Source: Clostridia bacterium (GTDB lineage: Bacteria; Bacillota; Clostridia; Oscillospirales; Acutalibacteraceae). Taken from it: 58,145 bases of DNA. The notes beneath the pieces are model-generated. The model did not search any database, was not told where the DNA came from, and saw only the letters and a program-made list of their open reading frames with translations. The stretch is taken from NCBI GenBank assembly GCA_017507805.1, contig JAFWAC010000023.1:1-58145 (forward strand), written 5' to 3'. The position numbers and the translations under genes are program-made. Positions 42,728-51,152 of this stretch are shown here, piece by piece. Each line of letters starts with the position of its first letter. The stretch's first letter is position 1.

Positions 42728-43981
42728 TTAAAAAATCTCATTAAAGGGTTGCTTTTGGTCAAGTGCATATTCGGTTTCGCACAAATCGGTTCGTCTGTAC
42801 CACTTACCCTGTGTGAAATCGGGGATTGCAACAGGCTGACCGCCCAAAGCGATGGATTCCTCACTCAACGCGGAAATACACATATAGGTTACGGTGTCAT
42901 AAACATCAATAGGGGGCTTTGCCTTTTTCTCTACTGCATCAAAGAATGCGTGTAAAACCATCCAATCCATTCCGTCATGTCCGCCCTTGGGATCAAAATT
43001 TCTCCAAAGCTTGTGCAGGTGCTTTTCCTCATATTCTGCGGCATTTCCCCACAGACCTCTGCCGTTAAATTCAAATTTATCGTGCTCTCCGTCAAAGAAA
43101 AAGCTGTCGGTATCCTCAAAATATGAGCCTGCGGTACCGCGCACCGTAAAGCCGCGGGAATATGAACGGGGCAGGGTGGTATCAAGGGTTAGCTGAATGG
43201 TTTGTCCCTTGGCGCATTTTATAACTGTTGTGACAATATCGCCTTGTGCAAATTCAAGGTCTGCGAGCCGGTCGTCAGACTTAAGGTTTTTCTGTATATA
43301 TTCATTTAAGCCTCTACTGCTTGACGCAAATGATGCAAGGCTGACAAGGCGGTTTCCGTTATTTATATTAAGTAATTTTGCGATGGGGCCCAGCTCGTGG
43401 GTGGGGTAATTTTCGCAATTACGGTTAAGGTAGTTAAGAAAACGGTAATGCTTAGTTTCGGGACCGCCGGTAATTTCACTTCTCAGGTCGTGCTGATAGC
43501 CTCCGGCACAGTGGACAATCTCACCCAAAATACCCGAACGCACCATATTAAGGAGCATAAGCTCACGTTTGCCGTAACAGCAGTTTTCAAGCAGCATGCA
43601 GTGCGTTCCTGTTTCTTCATAGGTATTTACAAGCTTCCAGCAGTCATTCAGGCTGTAAGCACCGCCAACCTCAAGACCGACAGGTATGCCCGCGCGCATG
43701 AAGGCGGTTGCTATTTCAACATGGGTTTCCCATGAGCTTGAAATGATAACGGCATCAAGGTTGCCTTTTGCTATAAGCTCCTTGTAATCGGCTGTTACAA
43801 AAGGTTTTGGGTATCCGGCTTTCTCTACCGCCTCTGCGGCATTTTCTGCGCGGTCTATATATTTATCGCATGTGGCGCAGAGTAGTATGTTTTCCTCAAG
43901 CATTGGAATTAAAACGCCGGTGAGCAGTCCTGTGCCTCTCTTGCTGCAGCCAATCAAGCCAAATCGTATTTTTTTATTCAT
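42728..43981 (-). CDS. Gfo/Idh/MocA family oxidoreductase
   Basis: NAD(P)-dependent sugar-type dehydrogenase or glycosidase-like member, 417 residues. The start is ATG 43981, 9 bases after AAGGGG; a GTG directly before it is less likely. The N-terminal Rossmann part has IRFGLIGCSKRGTG, ATCDKY, DAVIISSSWETHVEIATAFM and GIPVGLEVGGA (in place of the common EKP), followed by the C-terminal beta-sheet domain (GTHCMLLENCCYG, HELGPIAKLL). The EVGG variant is typical of the group annotated as alpha-N-acetylgalactosaminidase-like or uncharacterised. It is divergent from an AraC regulator that probably controls it. Substrate unknown. Confidence 0.85.
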   Translation of the reverse strand: MNKKIRFGLIGCSKRGTGLLTGVLIPMLEENILLCATCDKYIDRAENAAEAVEKAGYPKPFVTADYKELIAKGNLDAVIISSSWETHVEIATAFMRAGIPVGLEVGGAYSLNDCWKLVNTYEETGTHCMLLENCCYGKRELMLLNMVRSGILGEIVHCAGGYQHDLRSEITGGPETKHYRFLNYLNRNCENYPTHELGPIAKLLNINNGNRLVSLASFASSSRGLNEYIQKNLKSDDRLADLEFAQGDIVTTVIKCAKGQTIQLTLDTTLPRSYSRGFTVRGTAGSYFEDTDSFFFDGEHDKFEFNGRGLWGNAAEYEEKHLHKLWRNFDPKGGHDGMDWMVLHAFFDAVEKKAKPPIDVYDTVTYMCISALSEESIALGGQPVAIPDFTQGKWYRRTDLCETEYALDQKQPFNEIF

Positions 43982-44099
43982 CACAAAATTCCCCTTTACA
44001 TAAGAAAATCGGTATGCTACAATTATACAAGAACTAAAAACATATATCTATACGAAAAAATATCAAAAATATACAATTTCAGCTCAAAAGAGGTGCGCT

Positions 44100-44951
44100 A
44101 TGCTTTGGAAATCCTACTTAATTAAGGAACAGATAAAAATAGACCGGTTTTACAGTGCTTTCAGGCGGTATTACGGGCAAGGCTATGGTTTTAAGGGAGA
44201 AATACATAATTTTTGGGAGTGCCTTTATGTGATAAGCGGGAGTCTGCAGGTTTCGGCAGACGAGCGAATATACAATATGTCTGCAGGAGATATTATTTTT
44301 CACATGCCGTTAGAGCTTCATAAGTTTACAGTTCTTTCCGAGAACGGTGCTGATATATTCGTTTTTTCCTTTTCCTTAGAGGGGGCAATGGCGCACTATA
44401 TGGAAAAAAAGCTTTTCACCTTGAACGATAGGGAAAAAAGGCTTATTGGGGAAATGCTTGAGTATATGGAGCAGGGGTTTACAAAGGTTTGTTTGGGGGA
44501 AAGAAAGTTCAGTTATAAGCAGTATATTGAGCCGATGGAGATATTGCCGCTTTATTCCCAAACCGTAGTAGCTTATCTGTATCGACTGATACTTTTTTTG
44601 ATAGATGAAAACGGCGTTACCGCTTTTTCAACCGAGCCGGATGCGGAAATTTTCAAAAAAGCGGTGGATTTTATGGTGAGCAATATTTGCGGTAAGCTTT
44701 CTGTGGGGGATTTTGCGCGGCACTGCAATGTAAGCGAAGCGGGGATAAAGCGCATTTTCGCAAAATATTCGGGTGTGGGAGTTCATAAATATTTTCTCAC
44801 CCTTAAAATAAAGACTGCAACCGAGCTTTTAAACAGCGGAATGTCTGTAGGTCAGGTTGCAGAAAAGCTTGGGTTTAGCAGTCAGGGCTATTTTTCTGCC
44901 ACCTTCAAGCGCGAAACGGGTGAATTACCTTCCGAATATTTCGGGCGGTGA
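44100..44951 (+). CDS. AraC-family transcriptional regulator
   Basis: The 283-residue product has an N-terminal cupin-like part (IHNFWECLYVISGSLQVSADERIYNMSAGDIIFHMPLELHKF in pattern), a helical middle and a C-terminal pair of helix-turn-helix motifs (LSVGDFARHCNVSEAGIKRIFAKYSGVG and VGQVAEKLGFSSQGYFSATFKRETGELPSEY). ATG follows AGAGGTGCGCT. The 118-base gap to the divergent oxidoreductase must hold both promoters, so it likely regulates that gene. Confidence 0.92.
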   Translation: MLWKSYLIKEQIKIDRFYSAFRRYYGQGYGFKGEIHNFWECLYVISGSLQVSADERIYNMSAGDIIFHMPLELHKFTVLSENGADIFVFSFSLEGAMAHYMEKKLFTLNDREKRLIGEMLEYMEQGFTKVCLGERKFSYKQYIEPMEILPLYSQTVVAYLYRLILFLIDENGVTAFSTEPDAEIFKKAVDFMVSNICGKLSVGDFARHCNVSEAGIKRIFAKYSGVGVHKYFLTLKIKTATELLNSGMSVGQVAEKLGFSSQGYFSATFKRETGELPSEYFGR

Positions 44952-44955
44952 AAAA

Positions 44956-45090
44956 CAAATTATAGTTTGCACACTAATCAATATGATATATTGTAGGTTA
45001 GAGGCATTTACACCATCGGGGTATTGGGTTGCAATTTTGCAGAATAAAAAGGCGGATTGGCCGCCGCGGTACGCGGCAAACTATAATTTG
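44956..45090. mobile_element. MITE-like element copy 2 (uninterrupted)
   Basis: 135 bases bounded by perfect 15-bp terminal repeats CAAATTATAGTTTGC (44956-44970) and GCAAACTATAATTTG (45076-45090). No coding capacity. It is the inverse of copy 1 without the nested block. It lies 5 bases after the AraC stop codon. Confidence 0.85.
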
Positions 45091-45107
45091 AAGCGGAAAT
45101 TACAGCA

Positions 45108-45148
45108 AAAATGCGGCAGAGATGAAGCTTTTTCATTTCGCCGCATTT
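45108..45148 (+). terminator. Hairpin H5 of AATGCGG family, 3' of AraC gene
   Basis: AAATGCGGC / GCCGCATTT base with an ATGAA/TTCAT upper stem; lies 18 bases from the MITE-like copy. The rest of the gap to yicC is AT-rich with nothing further recognised apart from the promoter. Confidence 0.65.
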
Positions 45149-45278
45149 CATCATTGTAACCCCACAATATAGCTTTACCATATAATGAAATGATTTTTTC
45201 ACAAAGCATATTAAAAGTAAACAGGGGATATATTGGACTTGAAAAAGATTAAAAAAAGGTTACAAAAGAGCCGGAAAG

Positions 45279-45308
45279 TTGACAAATGCCCATAGACTTT
45301 GGTATAAT
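45279..45308 (+). promoter_or_regulatory. Promoter of yicC cluster
   Basis: TTGACA (45279-45284), 18-base spacer, TATAAT (45303-45308). Confidence 0.8.
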
Positions 45309-45353
45309 GTTAGAACTATAATTTTATCTTTTTGAATTTGGAAGTGAATATTA

Positions 45354-46232
45354 ATGCTAAAAAGCATGACCGGCTTTGGCAGAGCTTCACAGCAAATAGG
45401 TGAGCTTGAGGTTACGGTTGAGATAAGATCTGTTAATCACAGATATTTTGAGTTTTCCTGCCGTATACCGAGAGCATACCAATTTGTAGAGGAAAAGCTC
45501 AAGGCACTTTGCCAGCAAAGCATTTCGCGAGGCAAGGTTGAGGTTTCGGTGTTTGTGGAAAACCGTTCGGAAAACAGCACCGAGGTGGAAATCAACCGTT
45601 CATACGCAGGCGCTTATATCAAGGCGCTTAAAGCCTTGGCGAGGGAATACAAAATTAAAAACGACCTTAAGGTATCTGCCTTTGTGGGCAACCCCGAAAT
45701 ATTCAGAACCAAGCGCAGTGAGGTATCGGAGGAGCTTGTCAGCGAAGCGGTGCTTACTGTGGCAGGTCAGGCGATAGAAGGCTTTATTGAAATGCGTGCG
45801 GCAGAGGGCGAGAGGCTTTATGCGGATATAGCCTCAAGGGCAGAGACAATACTTAAAAAGGTTGGCTTCATTGAGGAGCGCGCACCCGAAACGGTTGCAG
45901 AATACCGCCGCCGTCTTGAACAGCGCATAAGGGAGCTTCTGGAGGATGCCAAGGTTGACGAACAGCGTCTTATCACCGAAACAGCCGTTTTTGCGGATAA
46001 GGTAGCAGTGGATGAGGAGACCGTAAGACTTAAAAGCCATATAGAGCAGATGTATTTATTGCTTAAGGCTGATGAGCCTGTAGGTAAAAAGCTTGATTTT
46101 ATTGTTCAGGAAATGAACCGTGAGACTAATACAATAGGCTCGAAAGCGCAGAATATTGACATTGCGCATACGGTTGTGGACATAAAGTCCGAGATTGAAA
46201 AAATAAGAGAACAGGTTCAGAATATCGAGTAA
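45354..46232 (+). CDS. yicC: YicC/YloC family endoribonuclease
   Basis: The 292-residue product starts MLKSMTGFGRA, the typical YicC opening, with EIRSVNHRYFEFSCRIPR and the C-terminal domain ending in the conserved GKKLDFIVQEMNRETNTIGSKA region. YicC proteins are stress-linked RNases in other bacteria. First gene of the housekeeping cluster behind a consensus promoter; remA follows by 27 bases, as in Bacillus. Confidence 0.95.
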   Translation: MLKSMTGFGRASQQIGELEVTVEIRSVNHRYFEFSCRIPRAYQFVEEKLKALCQQSISRGKVEVSVFVENRSENSTEVEINRSYAGAYIKALKALAREYKIKNDLKVSAFVGNPEIFRTKRSEVSEELVSEAVLTVAGQAIEGFIEMRAAEGERLYADIASRAETILKKVGFIEERAPETVAEYRRRLEQRIRELLEDAKVDEQRLITETAVFADKVAVDEETVRLKSHIEQMYLLLKADEPVGKKLDFIVQEMNRETNTIGSKAQNIDIAHTVVDIKSEIEKIREQVQNIE

Positions 46233-46259
46233 TCAGGTCTTACAAAGGAGAAATTCTGT

Positions 46260-46529
46260 ATGAAATTGGTTAATATCGGCTTTGGCAATATGGTTTCGGC
46301 AGACCGTATGATTGCTATTGTAAGCCCCGAATCTGCACCGATAAAGCGTATAGTGCAGGAGGCAAGGGAACGGGGAAGCCTTATTGATGCCACACACGGC
46401 CGCCGCACAAAGGCGGTAATTATTACCGACAGCGACCATGTAATTCTTACCTATTTGCAGGCGGAAACCCTGACAAACCGCATGCTGGAAGAGGAAAATA
46501 ATGTGACAGAGGATAACACGAATGAATAA
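46260..46529 (+). CDS. remA: RemA-like regulator (DUF370)
   Basis: The 89-residue product [20 protein letters not shown] with [30 protein letters not shown] matches RemA, a DNA-binding activator of matrix and osmoprotection genes in Bacillus. The C-terminus extends past the domain by a short acidic tail. It overlaps the start of gmk by 8 bases. Confidence 0.93.
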   Translation: MKLVNIGFGNMVSADRMIAIVSPESAPIKRIVQEARERGSLIDATHGRRTKAVIITDSDHVILTYLQAETLTNRMLEEENNVTEDNTNE

Positions 46530-47136
46530 AGGCGGAGTTTTTATAATATCGGGACCCTCGGGGTCGGGTAAGGATACCCTTTTAAAGGAGCTTTTTAAGA
46601 AAAGAAGCGAGCTGCGCTTCTCCATTTCATCTATAACAAGGGAAATGCGCGAGGGTGAAATCGAGGGTGAAAAGTACAATTTTATTTCCAAGCAACGCTT
46701 CGAGGAAATGATAGCCGGAGATATGCTTTTAGAGCATAATTGCTATGTCGGAAACTATTACGGCACACCCAAAGCACCCGTTATTGACGCCATTTCTCAA
46801 GGCTTTGATATGGTTATTGAGGTGGATGTCAACGGCGCGGCACAGATAAAACAGAAAATGCCCGAGGCGGTGGCGGTGTTTATTATGCCCCCATCCTTTG
46901 AGGAGCTTGAAAGACGGCTTCGCGGCAGGGGCACCGAGTCCTATGAGGTCATAAAAAAGCGTATGGACGCGGCGCTCGGTGAAATAGCAAGAGCAACGGA
47001 GTATGACTATATCGTGGTTAATGACGATATAGCCGTAGCCGTTGACGATATAATCACTATTATTGCAAGCAACGGTTTAAAGCTTGATAATAATAGGCAT
47101 ATTATTGAAGAGGTGTTAAAAAATGTTAAATCCTAA
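46522..47136 (+). CDS. gmk: Guanylate kinase
   Basis: It phosphorylates GMP to GDP. The 204-residue product has the P-loop [10 protein letters not shown] (11-20; Asp follows Lys where Ser or Thr is more usual), [20 protein letters not shown] for GMP binding, and [13 protein letters not shown] 46522 overlaps remA, and its own end overlaps rpoZ by 14 bases. Confidence 0.95.
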   Translation: MNKGGVFIISGPSGSGKDTLLKELFKKRSELRFSISSITREMREGEIEGEKYNFISKQRFEEMIAGDMLLEHNCYVGNYYGTPKAPVIDAISQGFDMVIEVDVNGAAQIKQKMPEAVAVFIMPPSFEELERRLRGRGTESYEVIKKRMDAALGEIARATEYDYIVVNDDIAVAVDDIITIIASNGLKLDNNRHIIEEVLKNVKS

Positions 47137-47296
47137 TATCGGTAAGCTTATTCAGAACTGTGAAAACAGATACCGTCTTGTAATCGATGTGGCCCGCACA
47201 GCGAGAGATATTTCGTCCAAGGCTGCAGAAGCCGGTGAAATTTCGATTGAAAAGCCGGTAAGTGTTGCTATTGATAAATTGGCATCCGAGCTTTAA
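47123..47296 (+). CDS. rpoZ: RNA polymerase omega subunit
   Basis: The 57-residue product [20 protein letters not shown], then IDVARTARDISSKA and KPVSVAIDKLASEL, matches short Firmicutes omega, which stabilises the beta' subunit. It starts inside the end of gmk after GAAGAGGTG, as in other Firmicutes. It is easy to miss because of its length. Confidence 0.92.
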   Translation: MLNPNIGKLIQNCENRYRLVIDVARTARDISSKAAEAGEISIEKPVSVAIDKLASEL

Positions 47297-47331
47297 TTTA
47301 ACAGAATTTCAGTTTAGGCAGGTGGGTATAA

Positions 47332-49749
47332 ATGGAGGGTCTTGTAGCAGAGATTGCATTGGCAAACACAACTGTTGCTTATGACCGTCTTTATACCTAT
47401 TCGGTGCCGCCTGAGCTTTATCAAAAGGCGGAGGCAGGCAGCAGAGTGCTTGTGCCCTTCGGAAATGGCAACATAAAAAAGCAGGGGATTATTTTCGCCG
47501 TTAAAACGGCAGAAATAAAGGGACTTAAAAAAATACTTTCAGTGATTGATGACCAACCCGTGCTCACAGAGGAAATGATGTCTTTAGGAAAATTTATGCA
47601 GGAAAGCCTTTTCTGCACCTATTATGACGCAGTTTCGGCAATGCTGCCGGCAGGGCTTAGCTATAAGCTTGTGAATTACTATTCTGCAAATACAGAATTT
47701 TCGGATATATCTCTTTTGAGCCCTTCCGAAAAAGAGGTTTACAATTATTTGGAACGGACGGGCGAAAGGGACGAAGCCACCCTTAGGGCAGAGCTTTCGG
47801 TCACAGCGGAGCTTTTGGAGCAAATGGTTGTTAAGGAAGCGGTAATAAAAAGCTGTGATGCAAAAAGACGAATGGGGGATGCCACACAAAAATGGGTGCG
47901 TCTTTGTGACCGTGAAGCAGATTTACCAAAGCTGACACCCCGCCAGACAGAGGTTGTGAGGCTTTTGTCAGAGGTTGGGGAAGCGGCAGTAAAGGAAATA
48001 TGCTATTTCACAGGTGTCACCGCATCGGTTGTGGAAAACCTTGTTAAAAAGGGAATTTTAATCTCCTTTGAAAAGCAGGTTTTCAGAACTCCCTATAAGC
48101 TTGCGAAAACTGCCGTCAGCAAGCAAATCGTGCTGTCGGACGAGCAAAACGCGGCATACGAGGGCTTGCTTGGAGAATACCGTTCGGAAAAAGGGGCTGC
48201 CTCTTTGCTTTACGGTGTTACAGGTTCGGGCAAAACACAGGTTTTTCTGAAGCTGGTTGACGAGGTTGTCGCCTGCAAAAGAGGGGTAATTGTGATGGTG
48301 CCCGAAATTTCCCTCACACCCCAGCTTATTTCAATATTCACCGAAAGATATGGCAACAAAATCGCCGTTTTTCACAGCGCAATGTCAATGGGTCAGCGTA
48401 TGGACGAATGGCAACGCATACGCGATGGCAGGGCGCTTATAGCCGTTGGCACACGCAGTGCCGTTTTTGCCCCTTTTAAGGATTTGGGGCTTATCATAAT
48501 TGACGAGGAGCAGGAGCATACCTATAAATCCGAAAAATCCCCACGCTTTCATGCAAGGGATTTGGCGAGATACAGAACGGCTTATCACAAGGGGCTTCTG
48601 TGTATGGCTTCGGCAACCCCGTCTGTCGAAACCTTTACCGCCGCCAAAAACGGCAGATACTCTCTTTTCACCCTTAAAAACCGTTACGGTAATGCCGTTT
48701 TGCCCACGGTGGAAACTGTGGATATGCGCCTTGAGCTTAGAAACGGAAACAAGGGAATTATAAGCAATCTGCTTTATAATGCCATTTCTGATTGCCTTGA
48801 GGAAAAAAAGCAGGCAATCCTTTTGCTTAACCGCCGCGGTCATAATACCTATGTATCGTGTCCTGAGTGCGGATATGTGGCGACCTGCCCTAATTGCAGT
48901 GTTTCTCTTACATACCATTCTGCCAACAATCGCCTTATGTGCCACTATTGCGGCCATTCGCAAGCGGCAGAAAGGGTGTGTCCTGAGTGCGGATGTCAGC
49001 ATATGCGCTTTTCGGGTTTGGGTACTCAAAAGGCAGAGGAGGAGCTAAAGCTTCTTTTCCCTGATGCGGAAATTCTCCGCCTTGATGCTGACAGCACCAT
49101 GACGCGCGACTCCTATGCTTCATATTTAGGGGATTTTGCAAAGGGGAAATATAATATTTTGCTCGGCACTCAAATGGTCGCAAAGGGCTTGGATTTTTCT
49201 GATGTCACACTTGTCGGAGTTCTGGGTGCGGACAGGGCAATGTTCAGCGAGGATTACCGCGGCTTTGAGCGCACCTTTTCACTGCTTACGCAGGTTGTCG
49301 GCAGAGCCGGCAGGGGCGAAAATCAGGGCAGGGCAATAATTCAGACGATTGACCCAGAAAGCAACCTGATTGGGTTGGCGCAGAGACAGGATTATGACAC
49401 CTTTTACAGTGAGGAAATTCTCACCCGCAAGCTTATGGTTTATCCTCCCTACTGTGATATATGTGTGATTAGCACACAGTCGGAAAACAGGGAGACAGCC
49501 CAAAGCACCGTAGAAGCGATTTTCGCAAGCATAAAACAGCTTTTGGAGGGTGAGTTTTCAGATATAAAGATTATCATTTTGGGGCCCACACCTGCGGCTG
49601 TGCCAAAGGTTAATAACCGCTACCGCTACCGTATGATGATAAAGTGCAAAAATAATGTAAGATTTAGAAAAATGCTGCGCTGTGCTACCGAAAAGGCTTG
49701 GTCACGCGCCACGGTTACGATAGATTTTAATCCCGAAACTATCATTTAA
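47332..49749 (+). CDS. priA: Primosomal replication helicase PriA
   Basis: Restart helicase of 805 residues. The N-terminal DNA 3'-end binding and winged-helix regions are followed by Walker A GVTGSGKTQ, Walker B IIDEEQEH, a zinc-binding block CPECGYVATCPNCS and CHYCGHS then CPECGC, and helicase motifs MVAKGLDFSDV and QVVGRAGRG. ATG follows AGGCAGGTGGGTATAA. In Bacillus coaBC lies between rpoZ and priA; it is missing here. Confidence 0.96.
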   Translation: MEGLVAEIALANTTVAYDRLYTYSVPPELYQKAEAGSRVLVPFGNGNIKKQGIIFAVKTAEIKGLKKILSVIDDQPVLTEEMMSLGKFMQESLFCTYYDAVSAMLPAGLSYKLVNYYSANTEFSDISLLSPSEKEVYNYLERTGERDEATLRAELSVTAELLEQMVVKEAVIKSCDAKRRMGDATQKWVRLCDREADLPKLTPRQTEVVRLLSEVGEAAVKEICYFTGVTASVVENLVKKGILISFEKQVFRTPYKLAKTAVSKQIVLSDEQNAAYEGLLGEYRSEKGAASLLYGVTGSGKTQVFLKLVDEVVACKRGVIVMVPEISLTPQLISIFTERYGNKIAVFHSAMSMGQRMDEWQRIRDGRALIAVGTRSAVFAPFKDLGLIIIDEEQEHTYKSEKSPRFHARDLARYRTAYHKGLLCMASATPSVETFTAAKNGRYSLFTLKNRYGNAVLPTVETVDMRLELRNGNKGIISNLLYNAISDCLEEKKQAILLLNRRGHNTYVSCPECGYVATCPNCSVSLTYHSANNRLMCHYCGHSQAAERVCPECGCQHMRFSGLGTQKAEEELKLLFPDAEILRLDADSTMTRDSYASYLGDFAKGKYNILLGTQMVAKGLDFSDVTLVGVLGADRAMFSEDYRGFERTFSLLTQVVGRAGRGENQGRAIIQTIDPESNLIGLAQRQDYDTFYSEEILTRKLMVYPPYCDICVISTQSENRETAQSTVEAIFASIKQLLEGEFSDIKIIILGPTPAAVPKVNNRYRYRMMIKCKNNVRFRKMLRCATEKAWSRATVTIDFNPETII

Positions 49750-49762
49750 AACGGAGGAAAAT

Positions 49763-50203
49763 ATGGCAATAAGGAATATAGTAAAAATCGGTGATGAGGT
49801 TTTAAGAAAAAAATGTCGCACTCAGCTTGATTTTGACCAAAAATTAGCTACAATTCTTGATGATATGGCAGAAACCATGTATAAGGCAGAGGGCGTTGGA
49901 CTTGCGGCACCGCAGGTCGGAATTTTGCGCCGCTTTTGCGTGGTTGATGTTGGGGACGGAATTATCGAGCTTATAAACCCCGTTATAACCGAAAAAAGCG
50001 GCTCGCAAATTGGGAGTGAGGGCTGTCTTTCGGTGCCTGACCGCTTTGAGGAGGTCGAAAGACCGATGAGTGTTACGGTGCGCGCTCAGGACAGACACGG
50101 CAACAACTTCACCGTTACTGCTGAGGGGTTTAAGGCAAGGGCATTTTGCCATGAGATTGACCACCTTGACGGGATACTTTATATAGATAAAATTAGAAAA
50201 TAA
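49763..50203 (+). CDS. def: Peptide deformylase
   Basis: It removes the formyl group from nascent proteins. The 146-residue product has GVGLAAPQVG (motif I), EGCLSVPDR (Cys88) and CHEIDHLDG (His130, Glu131, His134), the three metal-site motifs. ATG 49763 follows GGAGGAAAAT. It is followed by fmt, the enzyme for the opposite step. Confidence 0.96.
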   Translation: MAIRNIVKIGDEVLRKKCRTQLDFDQKLATILDDMAETMYKAEGVGLAAPQVGILRRFCVVDVGDGIIELINPVITEKSGSQIGSEGCLSVPDRFEEVERPMSVTVRAQDRHGNNFTVTAEGFKARAFCHEIDHLDGILYIDKIRK

Positions 50204-50213
50204 AGGTAGATTT

Positions 50214-51152
50214 ATGAAGATAGTTTTTATGGGGACACCCGATTATGCCGTAAAAACCCTTGAAGCCCTTGTAAATGCAGGGCATGAGGTTGCGGCGGTT
50301 TTTGCTCAGCCCGATAAGCCGGTGGGCAGAAAGCATATTTTGACGGCACCGCCTGTAAAGCAGTGCGCCGAAGGCTTAAATATACCGGTTTATCAGCCGA
50401 ATACCTTGAGGGACGGCGAATCTGCCGAGCTTTTAAGACAAATAGCTCCCGATGCTATTGTTGTTGTGGCTTACGGCAAGCTTTTACCAAAAGAAATTTT
50501 GGAAATTCCGAAATACGGCTGTGTCAACGGACACGCTTCTTTGCTTCCTAAATACAGAGGGGCTTCGCCTATACAGTGGTGTATCGTCTGCGGTGAAAAG
50601 CAGACCGGTGTTACCACAATGCTTATGGACGAGGGTATGGACACAGGCGATATTTTAAAGACGGTAACGGTTGATATCGGTGAGGACGAGACTGCGGAGG
50701 AGCTTTTTGAAAGACTTTCCGACATCAGCGCTTCGCTTATGACCGAAACCCTTGACGGACTTGAAAAGGGTATAATTAAACCTGTTAAGCAACCCGAAAC
50801 GGGTGTGAGCTACGCGCCGATTATAAAAAAGGAAATGGCGCTGATAGATTTCAGTAAAACTGCCGAGGAAATACGAAACGCGGTAAGAGGCTATTATTCC
50901 TGGCCCTGTGCCTATTTTTTCCTGCAGGGGCGGCGGATTAAGGTAATCTCTGCGTTTGTTGCAGAGGCTTGCAGGGAAGCGCCAGGCACAGTGATTAAAA
51001 GCTCAGAGGAGCTGGTTATCGCCTGCGGCGGGAACACCTCTGTAAGACTTGAGATTATCCAGCCCGAGGGCTCAAAGCCGATGACCGCCGCACAATTCCT
51101 TTGCGGCAATGCCGTGGAGAAAGGAATAAGTGTGGATAACAGCAATGGCTAA
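50214..51152 (+). CDS. fmt: Methionyl-tRNA formyltransferase
   Basis: The 312-residue product has KIVFMGTPDYAVKTLEAL at the N-terminus, the catalytic-region NGHASLLPKYRGASPIQW, the DTGDILKT segment and a C-terminal OB-like domain. It formylates initiator Met-tRNA. Its end overlaps the start of rsmB. Confidence 0.96.
   Translation: MKIVFMGTPDYAVKTLEALVNAGHEVAAVFAQPDKPVGRKHILTAPPVKQCAEGLNIPVYQPNTLRDGESAELLRQIAPDAIVVVAYGKLLPKEILEIPKYGCVNGHASLLPKYRGASPIQWCIVCGEKQTGVTTMLMDEGMDTGDILKTVTVDIGEDETAEELFERLSDISASLMTETLDGLEKGIIKPVKQPETGVSYAPIIKKEMALIDFSKTAEEIRNAVRGYYSWPCAYFFLQGRRIKVISAFVAEACREAPGTVIKSSEELVIACGGNTSVRLEIIQPEGSKPMTAAQFLCGNAVEKGISVDNSNG

Noticed and set aside
46532-46581. Asp after the P-loop Lys of guanylate kinase as a defect
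   Set aside because: The rest of the P-loop and GMP-binding motifs are intact and the protein is essential, so it is read as natural variation.
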